A DNA stretch of 64,000 bases from the NCBI RefSeq assembly GCF_000024505.1, contig NC_013532.1, positions 682,001-746,000 of the forward strand. The letters are read 5' to 3'. How positions within the stretch are numbered: position 1 is the stretch's first letter; each line of letters opens with the position of its first letter. The notes under the pieces are model-generated. The model worked only from the letters and a program-made list of their open reading frames with translations, was not told the origin of the DNA and ran no database searches. A program made the translations under genes and the position numbers. Source of the stretch: Anaplasma centrale str. Israel. GTDB lineage: Bacteria > Pseudomonadota > Alphaproteobacteria > Rickettsiales > Anaplasmataceae. Positions 28,053-36,200 of the stretch are shown one piece after another.

Positions 28053-28403
28053 ATGCATAATATGATCCACGAAAGCGGCAATGCGATGGGTAGTAAGCAC
28101 AACCCCTCATCGAATGCAGTTTCCAGGGAAATTGGCGAGCTTTTTGAGAAAAAAGAAAGGCAGTTTCAAAGTATGTTAGATGGCATTCTACATACATTTC
28201 TAGAAGAAATGAAAGATACACTGGCGGAAGAGTTCGCTCAACTATCGCAAAAGGAATACGCAAGGCTACTTGCAGCGCTGACCCTTGATGGCATCAGCAA
28301 TACAGCGAGCATCTCGAATTTGTATCAGAAAAACTTGGAGATTATCAGCAAGATGATGATGGAAATTATACAAGAAACTCTAAAAAATTTCACTGTGATC
28401 TAG
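28053..28403 (+). CDS. Small hypothetical protein ahead of phage-type structural genes
   Basis: 116 residues, mainly charged alpha helix (EIGELFEKKERQFQSMLDGI, EEMKDTLAEEFAQLSQKEYA) with no transmembrane segment. No family recognised. Alternative starts exist at 28062 and 28086. It ends directly at the GTG start of the connector gene, so translation is probably coupled and the protein may belong to the same structural set (for example a scaffold or assembly helper). That role is only inferred from position. Confidence 0.65.
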   Translation: MHNMIHESGNAMGSKHNPSSNAVSREIGELFEKKERQFQSMLDGILHTFLEEMKDTLAEEFAQLSQKEYARLLAALTLDGISNTASISNLYQKNLEIISKMMMEIIQETLKNFTVI

Positions 28404-28970
28404 GTGGCTTACATGCTAGTAAATTCTGCTTTTCACGTCACGCGCAAAGCGCTACCCACCGATTTTCCCGTCACGTTGACGGAGGTAAAGTCTTTTTTGG
28501 GAATAAATAACAACAATGAAGACAGTTTACTGACAGATATTATATCAATGTCTTCAGAATACGCCCAATGGTATATCGAACGGTCCCTCGGTAAGCAAAT
28601 CTGGGTACTGTCTTATAGCGGCAGCAATATTCCCCAAAAAATATATTTGCCGTTCGGCCCCGTTGTTTCCGTAATATCTGTGGGAATAGTAGCCCACAAT
28701 GCAACCTTGCGTACCATTTCGGACAAAGAGTATTCCGTTGATAGCCTGCGGTCCAGTATAGTATTCCCCACGGCAATCAGAACTTCGGGAATAGAGATAG
28801 TATACGAAGCTGGATACGTGGACGTGCGCGATATTCCAATGCAAATTAGACACGGAATATTACATCATGTAGCGGTTGCATATAAGAGGCGAGATTCCAT
28901 GACTGTTGAGCAGTTGGCGTTCATCAAGGAAATATACACGCCTTTCAGAGAAGTAAGGCTGGTGCTTTAA
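28404..28970 (+). CDS. Phage/GTA head-tail connector protein (gp6-like)
   Basis: 188 residues from a GTG that abuts the preceding stop. The N-terminal part LTEVKSFLGINNNNEDSLLT, followed by an A-x-x-Y-I-E-x-x-L-G stretch, is the signature of the gp6-like connector family of tailed phages and Rhodobacter-type gene transfer agents. A later beta region (IYLPFGPVVSV...) and YEAGYVDVRDIPMQIRHGIL are also family features. It forms part of the ring joining capsid and tail. The next gene overlaps by one base (taatg). Confidence 0.82.
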   Translation: MAYMLVNSAFHVTRKALPTDFPVTLTEVKSFLGINNNNEDSLLTDIISMSSEYAQWYIERSLGKQIWVLSYSGSNIPQKIYLPFGPVVSVISVGIVAHNATLRTISDKEYSVDSLRSSIVFPTAIRTSGIEIVYEAGYVDVRDIPMQIRHGILHHVAVAYKRRDSMTVEQLAFIKEIYTPFREVRLVL

Positions 28971-29356
28971 TGAGTATTGCAGACCTGTATGCCTTGGCGC
29001 TGGAGCGCTTAAGATCAGACCATAACGTAAGAAATTTGGTTAGTAGCGTATATGAGCAGGCACCCACCGTTGCAAGCGTGCCATACGCGAATTTGCATAT
29101 ACGCAACTCTGAAGACATAACAACCTTCGATAGAGCGGCCTGTAAGGTGCATATGACATGCTACATTTTTAGTTATAGCATTATAGAAACAATAGAAATT
29201 ATAAAACACGCCAAAAATGTGCTACAGCGGCTCCTCCAAGAACTTGAGCTTACGTTTATCGGCAGGGGGTATAGGGTGGTGCAAAAGGGGGAGACTTTTC
29301 AATCTGCTTTAAGCTTTGAGGTGCTAATCGATGATAGTCCTAAGATTCGGGAATGA
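28970..29356 (+). CDS. Phage/GTA tail completion protein (DUF3168-like)
   Basis: 128 residues beginning in the stop of the connector gene. The family shape is visible: an N-terminal helix with L-R-S-D-x-x-V-R-x-L-V, a V-P-Y-A-N-L-H-I strand, and a C-terminal G-R-G-Y-R-V-V-Q-K-G segment with a final strand. In Rhodobacter capsulatus GTA the equivalent is gp8, near gp6 and gp9. Its last 26 bases overlap the following gene. Confidence 0.75.
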   Translation: MSIADLYALALERLRSDHNVRNLVSSVYEQAPTVASVPYANLHIRNSEDITTFDRAACKVHMTCYIFSYSIIETIEIIKHAKNVLQRLLQELELTFIGRGYRVVQKGETFQSALSFEVLIDDSPKIRE

Positions 29357-29738
29357 AAGCGGCAATTATGTTACTCTGAATGGCATTCAAAACATTCGAC
29401 TAACGCTACGCAATAAAAATTCTGAGATTAGAAGTATACTCTCAGAGGGGTGGAAAAGATCCCTCAATGGTGCGGGAGATAAAAATGTCGCAGTCCGTGT
29501 AACTGGCATTGCAGAACATTCGGCCGCAGAGAGTGTGTTGCTAGAACACTCATTTGAAAATCGCTCCCTAAATTGCACGTTGCTTCTGCATAATAACACC
29601 TGGAGGACAAAAGTGACCATGAAGTGCTTTGTTGAGCTATATGAATGGTATTATGAAGCCGGCAACTTTGGCAGTTTTAACGTCGTGCTAATCAGCAACG
29701 GACCTGTTCACTGTCACCAAGGCGTAAAAGATAGCTAA
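29331..29738 (+). CDS. Phage/GTA major tail (tail tube) protein
   Basis: 135 residues. A beta-rich protein with IQNIRLTLRNKNSEI, W-K-R-S-L-x-G-A-G-D-K and Y-E-W-Y-Y-E-A-G-N-F-G-S-F, resembling the TP901-1-type major tail protein of GTAs (gp9). The start codon lies inside the upstream gene, giving a 26-base overlap typical of phage morphogenesis operons. Intact. Confidence 0.78.
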   Translation: MIVLRFGNESGNYVTLNGIQNIRLTLRNKNSEIRSILSEGWKRSLNGAGDKNVAVRVTGIAEHSAAESVLLEHSFENRSLNCTLLLHNNTWRTKVTMKCFVELYEWYYEAGNFGSFNVVLISNGPVHCHQGVKDS

Positions 29739-29788
29739 TTATTAATATATGAAAAAATTAACTATAAGTTTATCTTAAACATGTAGGA

Positions 29789-30541
29789 TTGCGCGTACAG
29801 AGCGCATTCTCACGCACAGGCAGGGTAATGTTCCACAGCCGAGCAGTAGGCAGCAAATACTCCCCAGAAGTGAAGCGCTGCATCGGGCTTGTATTGAAGC
29901 ATGGCACACCCGGCCAAGCAATGATCGTACGCGGGATATTCAAAATCCACCTGCACGCACGCTTATCTACCACTAAGGTAACAATAAAAGATGCATCAAA
30001 ACCTCAAAAAGTGCATCTATGTGCCCTTGAAAGGCATAAAACACGCCCGCATCGCCATGATAAGTGGGTAGCAAGAGTTCATGCTGCACCCAAAAAGCAC
30101 ATGGTGTTACACTGCCGGCGGTCTCCGCGCAGCACGGAGGACATTATACGCACACTCAAAGCAGAGAGAGCGACCATACGTACCCATAGGCAATGGCAAC
30201 AAAAAGTGCATTCGACCTCATCTGTGTTCAAAACCATGCTAAAAGTGAAAGTAGCACATGGCATGGATCCAACACAGAGGGCTGGGCAAACCAAGGAATC
30301 CAACATTCGTGAAGCCGCAATATATGGCCGTGCACCGAAGCAAAAACCACAGAATAAGAAGGGGATGTCGTTTATTTTTAAACTGCTTATGCACCTGTTG
30401 TTTATGCTGATTTTTCCGCTCATGCTCAAGGAGGATGCTATAGTGAAATATGCCCTAAAGGGACTTGAGCATCAACACAGGGAAAAGGAAAGGGAGAAGG
30501 ACGCAAGCCGCCGTCATGGTTATGCGCGCATAGCACGGTAA
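29789..30541 (+). CDS. Very basic hypothetical protein with one hydrophobic segment
   Basis: Up to 250 residues from a TTG at 29789; an ATG at 29828 (cagggta just before) would give about 237. Residues 40-190 are extraordinarily rich in Lys, Arg and His with repeated short K-V-H and H-R/K blocks. One strongly hydrophobic helix follows near residue 195-215 (FIFKLLMHLLFMLIFPLML), then a Glu/Arg/His-rich tail. No family recognised. It sits between the tail gene and the right copy of the direct repeat, and could be a nucleic-acid-binding membrane protein, an effector or a decayed phage gene. Confidence 0.5.
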   Translation: MRVQSAFSRTGRVMFHSRAVGSKYSPEVKRCIGLVLKHGTPGQAMIVRGIFKIHLHARLSTTKVTIKDASKPQKVHLCALERHKTRPHRHDKWVARVHAAPKKHMVLHCRRSPRSTEDIIRTLKAERATIRTHRQWQQKVHSTSSVFKTMLKVKVAHGMDPTQRAGQTKESNIREAAIYGRAPKQKPQNKKGMSFIFKLLMHLLFMLIFPLMLKEDAIVKYALKGLEHQHREKEREKDASRRHGYARIAR

Positions 30542-30551
30542 ACCCCAGATC
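30507..30551 (+). repeat. ~45-bp direct repeat (partner 30693-30737)
   Basis: Both copies begin gccgcc, contain tcatggttatgcgcgc, then tagca-ggtaaacc and end gatc, with five or six differences. The first copy spans the end of the basic protein gene. The second lies next to the right-hand 115-bp repeat, so this looks like a local duplication of the gene's 3' end. Confidence 0.75.
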
Positions 30552-31032
30552 ACAATAGTGGAGAGTGAGGGGCACGAGCGCCGAGGGAAGATCGCAGTGC
30601 GGCACTGCCGGGCGTTTTTAGGTGTTCTCGGCTCCATCTCGACGCAGCTCTCCTCAGGTTCAAGTAAAAGTAGAGAAATCTGCCACAAGACAGCCGCCAT
30701 CATGGTTATGCGCGCGTAGCAAGGTAAACCGTGGATCGGCAGATTGCCATGTAAACATGAGTGTAAGGATCAAGTATGTGGGGCAAGGAAGAAGATATGC
30801 CATTACCGGGGCTATGCACAAATATGAGGTAGGTGAGCGGGAGCTGCAGTACGTGGAAAGTGAGGATAAGGGCCGCAGGATGTAGGAACAGTGGAAGGAT
30901 GCAGGCCGTCATCGCGGCGATGTGCATATGAGGATGTGAAAGCCGAGACTGCAGCAGGATATGAGGGCAAGGATCGTAGTATATGAGGAACGTAGCATAT
31001 GAAAATATGGGATAAGAACCGGCAGTTATTGT
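30542..31032. other. Intergenic region with repeats before the terminase gene
   Basis: It holds the right copy of the ~115-bp repeat and the second 45-bp copy. From 30750 it becomes purine-rich, with recurring words around atatgag and gcatatg. A 43-codon frame at 30757-30885 (MSVRIKYVGQGRRYAITG...) is too weak to call a gene. The terminase promoter should lie in the last 100 bases. Confidence 0.5.
30585..30698 (+). repeat. ~115-bp direct repeat, right copy
   Basis: Partner of 27789-27904. Shared blocks include gggaagatcgcagt, cggcact, ctccatctcg and caagtaaaagtaga. No target-site-like duplications or integrase gene were seen beside it. Confidence 0.8.
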
Positions 31033-32451
31033 ATGAAGTTCATTAAATTTCTAAAGCTTGTATTTGAAACCGTAGCTACTGACAGCCGATATGTCGACAA
31101 TTGGCACATTAGGGCAATTGCAGACAGATTGGAGGCCGCCTTAGCCGGAAAAATCAAAAGGCTCATCATAAACGTGCCACCGCGATCTATGAAGTCCATA
31201 TGCGTGAGCGTCGCATGGCCTGCATGGATTTTAGGCTTGAATCCAAGAGCTCGGATCATAGCCGCAAGTTACTCGCAAATTTTAAGTACAAGATTATCAA
31301 TGGATACTAGGTATGTACTACAGGCTGCTTGGTATCAAAAACTATTTCCAGATGTAGAAATTGCAAAAGATCAAAATACAAAGCATCGCTTTCAAACCAC
31401 GCAATTAGGATATAGATTCGCCACTTCGGTCGGAGGAACACTCACAGGTGAGGGTGGTAATTTCTTGATAGTGGATGATCCAATGAACCCGCTACAATCT
31501 GCAAGTAAGGTGTACAGACAAAAGGTATGTGATTGGTTCAATCAGAGTTTATTGACGCGATTGAATAACAGGAAAAACGGAATTGTGGTCGTAGTCATGC
31601 ACAGACTACACATAGAAGATCTAACCGGGCATTTACTGGCAAAAAGGGGATATGGTAACGTGTGGCACCATTTATCCCTACCGCTAGTATCCCCCAGAAA
31701 AACCACAGTGTACGCCTTTGCCTTGCCACACATATTGCAGGACAGTGGCCAAAAATCCAAGAAGGTACTGTATGTAAGGCAATACAACGAGCCTCTGTAC
31801 AAGAACATGAGTGCGCAATATATAAAACGCCTCAAGCGGGATGTTGGCACATATGCGTTTTCTGCGCAATACCAGCAATGCCCTATAGATAACCTGGGTA
31901 AGGGAATCATAAAGCGCCAATGGTTCAAGCGTTACTATGATACGGCACCGCAGCGCCAAGAGTGTGTTATAGTGCACAGCTGGGATACCGCAAGCGCTGG
32001 GACCCGTAATAGCAACTTTAGCGTATGCACAGTCTGGGCATGCAAGCACAGGGACTTCTTCCTACTAGAGGTGCACAAAGTCCAACTCAAATACACCGCG
32101 CTCAAGCGGTTAGTTTTACATCTAGCAAACCTCTGGAAAGCGGATACCGTGCTGATCGAAAGCAAGTCAAGCGGTGTGCAGCTTATTCAGGAACTGAGCC
32201 ATCACATTTCAATAGTCCCAGTCACTCCCATTGGGGCAAAAGATGTTAGAGTTTACAAGATTATCCCGATGATAGAGTCAGGCCACGTACTTCTCCCGCA
32301 TGAGGCCTCATGGCTAGGTGATTTTGAACAGGAAATATGCTCATTCCCATACTCCAGACACAATGACCAGGTCGACAGTATGGTGCAGTTCCTCCTGTGG
32401 ATACGTGAAACAATTCTAGCAGAGGAACACCCGCAAATTAGGGTTATGTAG
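31033..32451 (+). CDS. Phage/GTA terminase large subunit
   Basis: DNA-packaging motor: ATPase plus nuclease. 472 residues. Walker A-like NVPPRSMKSICVSVAW near residues 47-62 (family pattern P-P-R-x-x-K-S) and Walker B FLIVDDP near 144-150. The C-terminal nuclease domain opens with VHSWDTASAG near 315 (catalytic Asp), followed by VLIESKSSGVQLIQEL, and ends with FPYSRHNDQVDSMVQFL, the conserved D-Q-V-D-S. Complete and without frameshift, so under selection or recently acquired. Portal, protease and capsid genes, which normally follow, are absent from the window. Confidence 0.92.
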   Translation: MKFIKFLKLVFETVATDSRYVDNWHIRAIADRLEAALAGKIKRLIINVPPRSMKSICVSVAWPAWILGLNPRARIIAASYSQILSTRLSMDTRYVLQAAWYQKLFPDVEIAKDQNTKHRFQTTQLGYRFATSVGGTLTGEGGNFLIVDDPMNPLQSASKVYRQKVCDWFNQSLLTRLNNRKNGIVVVVMHRLHIEDLTGHLLAKRGYGNVWHHLSLPLVSPRKTTVYAFALPHILQDSGQKSKKVLYVRQYNEPLYKNMSAQYIKRLKRDVGTYAFSAQYQQCPIDNLGKGIIKRQWFKRYYDTAPQRQECVIVHSWDTASAGTRNSNFSVCTVWACKHRDFFLLEVHKVQLKYTALKRLVLHLANLWKADTVLIESKSSGVQLIQELSHHISIVPVTPIGAKDVRVYKIIPMIESGHVLLPHEASWLGDFEQEICSFPYSRHNDQVDSMVQFLLWIRETILAEEHPQIRVM

Positions 32452-32690
32452 CATTGATAGGGAAGGGGTATCTTGGTGGCATTTGAGATTTTTTGGAGAG
32501 TGCACAGAACTCCGGTGCGGCCGCTGAGAATCGTTGTAGTGGAATGTTGCGAATGTGAATTTGGCAGATTTTGGTAGATTTGCTGCAACCAGCTTAATCA
32601 CATAATATATATTATGGAAAATAAATTCAAATTGCCGATAGAAGCCTGGCATTGTATATACAAACTGCCAATACCGCATACACAGACTAC
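32452..32690. other. Spacer after the terminase gene
   Basis: No gene recognised. Contains the AT-rich segment cataatatatattatggaaaa. It leads directly into the tsaD-derived fragment. Confidence 0.4.
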
Positions 32691-33075
32691 CAAGAATTGG
32701 CAGTGCCCCCCAGATATGATTAGCACCAGAAATGGGAATTCAAGGTCATCACGCACCATACGTGCCACCAGCGCATGGGCTTCAAGGTGATTTACAGCAA
32801 TAATGGGCTTGCCCGCCACGTAGGAAATTGCCTTAGCCAGCATGACCCCGACTATCAGTGACCCTACTAATCCAGGACCTGATGTCACTGCAATCGCGCT
32901 CAGGTCACTAAACCCCAGCCCTGCACTGTCCATAGCCCTGGAAACCAAGGATGCTTGGTCTAGGATATCCAGGGGGGGCCTGAGGTAGTCGTTTGGATGA
33001 TCAGGCTTTATGCGATGTCTGTGCATCGTTCCAGCAGTGTGTTAGTGAGATTCTAGTTAGTAGGGTTGCTAATGC
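32691..33075 (-). pseudogene. Mosaic tsaD pseudogene: one direct and one inverted fragment
   Basis: Bases 32691-32949 (259 bp) are identical to 38284-38542 in the intact tsaD gene and in the same orientation. Bases 32983-33075 (93 bp) match the reverse complement of 37946-38038, another part of the same gene. A 33-base filler separates them. Neither piece can encode TsaD; the open frame across the first encodes residues from SRAMDSAG to ISGGHCQF. The second piece ends exactly where the ubiG stop codon begins (33076). Near-perfect identity over both parts implies a recent event or continuing conversion. Confidence 0.9.
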
Positions 33076-33783
33076 TCATGGTTTCCTCGCAGCAAGAAAG
33101 TAATTTACGTCCACATCACCGCTCGTCACGCACCAATCGTCCCGCAACACCCTATACTTCATGCCGCTAATGTCCTGCACTACAACTCCTTGAGCACGCA
33201 ATATGGCGCATACTTCACTTGGCTTGACAAATTTGTTCCAGCTGTGCGTCCCCCTAGGTACCCACCGCAAAATATACTCCGCAGCTATTACTGCAAGCGC
33301 CATAGACTTCAACGTCCTATTCAGCGTAGAAAGAAACAGCATCCCTCCCCTTTTGAGCAACCTACAGGCATCGTTCAAACAAGACTCCAGATCTGTAACA
33401 TGCTCAACAACTTCCATGAGTGTGACTATATCGTAAACTTCCTGACGATTGGCTGAGAATTGATCCAGATGAGCGCAATGATACTGAATGTCCAAACCTG
33501 CCGCGCGTGCGTGCGCCGTGGCAACTTCTATGCTCTCTTGGCTTGGATCCACCCCGGTCACGGAAAAGCCCAGTGACGCCATGGACTCTGCAAATATGCC
33601 TCCACCACACCCAATATCTAATAAAGAGCATTTAGAGAGGCCGCTATCTAGCTGTGAAAGTACGTATTTTACTCTCACAGGATTTACTTTGTGCAAAACG
33701 GAGAAGCTACTGCCATCCCACCACTCAGACGCCAGATCGGAAAATTTGCGGACCTCCGCATCACCATCAGTACTACAGCGCAT
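33076..33783 (-). CDS. ubiG: Ubiquinone biosynthesis O-methyltransferase UbiG
   Basis: Methylates hydroxyl groups in ubiquinone synthesis with SAM. 235 residues. N-terminal EVRKFSDLASEWWDG is the UbiG hallmark; the SAM-binding loop is LDIGCGGGIFAESMA near 56-70, then VTGVDPS, and FLSTLNRTLKSMALAV with the W-V-P-x-G-T-H-x-W motif. The C-terminus NYFLAARKP is complete. The stop codon touches the tsaD-derived fragment. Confidence 0.95.
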   Translation of the reverse strand: MRCSTDGDAEVRKFSDLASEWWDGSSFSVLHKVNPVRVKYVLSQLDSGLSKCSLLDIGCGGGIFAESMASLGFSVTGVDPSQESIEVATAHARAAGLDIQYHCAHLDQFSANRQEVYDIVTLMEVVEHVTDLESCLNDACRLLKRGGMLFLSTLNRTLKSMALAVIAAEYILRWVPRGTHSWNKFVKPSEVCAILRAQGVVVQDISGMKYRVLRDDWCVTSGDVDVNYFLAARKP

Positions 33784-33888
33784 ATGCCAAGACCGAAAAA
33801 GCCCTGAGCTCTATTCGTGATACAGCCGGCACCAGAAAAACAACCGCGGCAAACCGCTGAAAATACGCACCCCATATATTCGCGGCAA

Positions 33889-34341
33889 CTAGCTGCAACT
33901 TCCAACTTCCCCCAATTTTTTTACTCTAGCAGAATGCCTACCACCCAGAAACTTAGTGGTAAGAAAGGTATATAGCACAGACTTTGCCACATCAGGATCT
34001 ATATACCTGGAACCAAAGCACAAGACATTCGCATCATTATGCTCCCTTGCAAGCCTGGCGAATAGCGAATCGTGGCACAGCGCAGCCCTAACCCACCTGC
34101 TCCTGTTTGCTGCTATGCTCATCCCTATCCCGGTACCGCAAATCAGCACTCCAAAGCTCGTGTCAGACACGTAATCAACTACTCCGGGTACATAGTCGGG
34201 ATAATCCACAGCATCATCACTGACGTCACAGCCGCAGTCAGCCACGCTACAACCGAGACCCTCCAGATACGCACCAAGAAGGAGGCGGAGCTGTACACCC
34301 GCATGATCCGAAGAAACGAAAACCCTATCTACTACTAGCAC
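33889..34341 (-). CDS. rpiB: Ribose-5-phosphate isomerase B
   Basis: Interconverts ribulose-5-P and ribose-5-P in the non-oxidative pentose phosphate pathway. 150 residues. VSSDHAGVQLR at the N-terminus, DYPDYV, the catalytic Cys loop CGTGIGMSIAANR, and REHNDANVLCFGSRYID are all diagnostic of RpiB. Complete. The 105 bases between it and ubiG on the same strand hold no gene. Confidence 0.95.
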   Translation of the reverse strand: MLVVDRVFVSSDHAGVQLRLLLGAYLEGLGCSVADCGCDVSDDAVDYPDYVPGVVDYVSDTSFGVLICGTGIGMSIAANRSRWVRAALCHDSLFARLAREHNDANVLCFGSRYIDPDVAKSVLYTFLTTKFLGGRHSARVKKLGEVGSCS

Positions 34342-34475
34342 AGCGCGCGCTCAAGCCAAGAACCAATAACACACGAGGGCGACTCCCGGCGGGTAGTCTC
34401 ACCCATATGTCCGATAAAGTCAAAGCAATTATGAGAATATCTCCCCCCCTACCCACTTTTTTCGCTATATTTTTC

Positions 34476-34504
34476 TTTACAACTAAACTTTTAAAGTGTA
34501 TTAC
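34476..34504 (+). promoter_or_regulatory. Candidate promoter for the 80-residue gene
   Basis: TTTACA at 34476-34481, a 17-base spacer and TATTAC at 34499-34504, in a sharply AT-rich stretch 33 bases before the start codon. Confidence 0.35.
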
Positions 34505-34536
34505 CGCCTTTGATGTTATACCTCTAGTATATATAG

Positions 34537-34779
34537 ATGCCTGAGATAGGTCACGAGGATCCCGGAGCGATAATAGAGTCCACACTAAGCCACCTAAGTG
34601 CCACTAGGGAGTACGCTGAGGCTTTTAGGGGCGACATAGTGAGTGCCTTTAAGTCTAGTGCGCTGCCCGAGGCGCAGTTTCGGTATATGAAAGATCGGGT
34701 AGAAAAGTTCTTGAGTCAGATAGACCTGTACGAGAGCATATTCGTCAGTATTAAGGACGCCTATTCCGCAGTGAAGTAG
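34537..34779 (+). CDS. Small hypothetical helical protein
   Basis: 80 residues, acidic, predicted all-helical without membrane segments (EDPGAIIESTLSHLSATREY, RYMKDRVEKFLSQIDLYESI). No family recognised. The preceding AT-rich DNA with promoter-like boxes and the regular codon use support expression. No obvious ribosome site: tatatata lies directly before the ATG. Alone on its strand; a non-coding stretch follows. Confidence 0.65.
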   Translation: MPEIGHEDPGAIIESTLSHLSATREYAEAFRGDIVSAFKSSALPEAQFRYMKDRVEKFLSQIDLYESIFVSIKDAYSAVK

Positions 34780-35246
34780 TGGGGCGTACGGCATACGGTG
34801 ATGGTGGCTGCACGTGCTGGCCTTTGTTGGCGGGCAGCTGCGGTCCCCGGCCGCTTGGCGTGGAGTGTTCCGGTGGATCTGAGGTGGTTGCGGGGCGGCC
34901 GCTACCGGCCGCCGGTGTGGCTGCGCTACCCTGCGGATTTCTTGCACTAAAGACCCGAGTCGCCGATCGTAGATAGCTTCCGTGGAGCGGTGTACCCTGA
35001 AAAAGGGTGTGCGGGGTGCTGCTGCTAGCCGTAGCAATGTTGCTGCGATTGTGTGGGAGCCACTCAATACAGAAAATCCTGAGGTGCAGATCTGCCCTGC
35101 CTCTGGCTAGCTGCGCTGCGGCTTGGCTGCGCACTTACCAAACTGCCACGAAGAAATGCGAGGCTTCAACTGTTTCGGGAAAAGGGAAGCCGAGTGCGTG
35201 CCGCGCGGCGTGTGTCGCTAGGTTGTATTATTAAGTATGCGTCGTC
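34780..35246. other. Intergenic, GC-rich, no gene recognised
   Basis: 467 bases. Frames on both strands are Arg/Ala/Cys-rich shadows typical of GC-rich non-coding DNA. A small hairpin accct-gaaaa-agggt occurs at 34994-35008. It may include transcript ends for the 34537-34779 gene and for mdh. Confidence 0.45.
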
Positions 35247-36200
35247 TTAAGATATTGCGCCAACGGAACCGCGTATGAGCTTCACAGACTGATCAAACAC
35301 GGCTTGCTCTTCTGCAGTCAAAGGAAATTCGATGACCTCTTCCACCCCTCCCTTGCCTATGACTACCGGCACACCAACAAACAGATCACTTACCCCATAT
35401 TGGCCGTTTAAGTACGCAGAACACGGCATGATAGAACGCTTATCACGAATGTATGACTCCAGCATATGCGCACAGGATGCCGCAGGGGCACAATAGGCGG
35501 AGCCAGTCTTCATAAGTTTGACGATCTCCTCACCGCCCTTGCGGGTCCTCTCCACAATCGCAGCAATATCATCACGATTTAGGCGGCCGCTTTCTATTAA
35601 ATCCTCAACCGGCACCCCACCCACGGTGGAATACTTCAGCAACGGTAACATCAGGTCCCCATGCCCGCCCAAAACCATTGCCGAGACGCTGCGAACCGAA
35701 ACATTCATGTGCTGCGCCAAAAAGAAGGAAAACCTGGCGGAATCTAAAACCCCGGCCATGCCCACCACTCTACTGGACGGCAAACCTGAATACTTATGCA
35801 TGCACCACACCATGGCATCAAGCGGATTGGTGACGACAATCACAAAAGCTTCCGGGGAATACTTAGCTATGCTCTCGGCAATACCCTTAATAGCCGCGGC
35901 ATTCGTATTTAGCAGATCCTCCCGGCTCATCCCCTCTTTTCTCGGGATTCCAGCCGTCACAACCACGGCGTCAGAATGCTCTATTGCCGCATAATCCGAA
36001 CTACCTGTTATAGAAACGTCAGAACCCAACAGGGCCAGTGCCTGCCCGATGTCCAAAACCTTCCCCTGCGTCATGCCCCCGGCAACGTCAACAAGCACCA
36101 ACTCCCCAACCACCTGAGACGCACCAAGCATATGTGCCAGCGCCCCCCCAATGTTACCGGCACCAATAAGTGAAACCCTTGCAGACCGGGAATTACGCAT
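35247..36200 (-). CDS. mdh: Malate dehydrogenase
   Basis: NAD-dependent oxidation of malate to oxaloacetate in the TCA cycle. About 317 residues from the ATG at 36200 (MRNSRSARVSLIGAGNIGG), the normal length of the LDH-like alphaproteobacterial enzyme. Motifs: GAGNIGG nucleotide loop, TAGIPRKEGMSREDLL with the substrate Arg, VVTNPLDAMVW and the catalytic GGHGDLMLPL. The frame remains open for 140 more codons upstream, without a stop; see the region entry at 36201-36665. Confidence 0.95.
   Translation of the reverse strand: MRNSRSARVSLIGAGNIGGALAHMLGASQVVGELVLVDVAGGMTQGKVLDIGQALALLGSDVSITGSSDYAAIEHSDAVVVTAGIPRKEGMSREDLLNTNAAAIKGIAESIAKYSPEAFVIVVTNPLDAMVWCMHKYSGLPSSRVVGMAGVLDSARFSFFLAQHMNVSVRSVSAMVLGGHGDLMLPLLKYSTVGGVPVEDLIESGRLNRDDIAAIVERTRKGGEEIVKLMKTGSAYCAPAASCAHMLESYIRDKRSIMPCSAYLNGQYGVSDLFVGVPVVIGKGGVEEVIEFPLTAEEQAVFDQSVKLIRGSVGAIS

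Noticed and set aside
32598-33026. Second functional tsaD gene
   Set aside because: Only an internal 259-bp piece is present; N- and C-terminal parts are missing.
34751-35134. 127-codon minus-strand frame upstream of mdh
   Set aside because: Lies in GC-rich non-coding DNA, with Arg/Pro/Ser-rich sequence, no motif and a competing frame on each strand.
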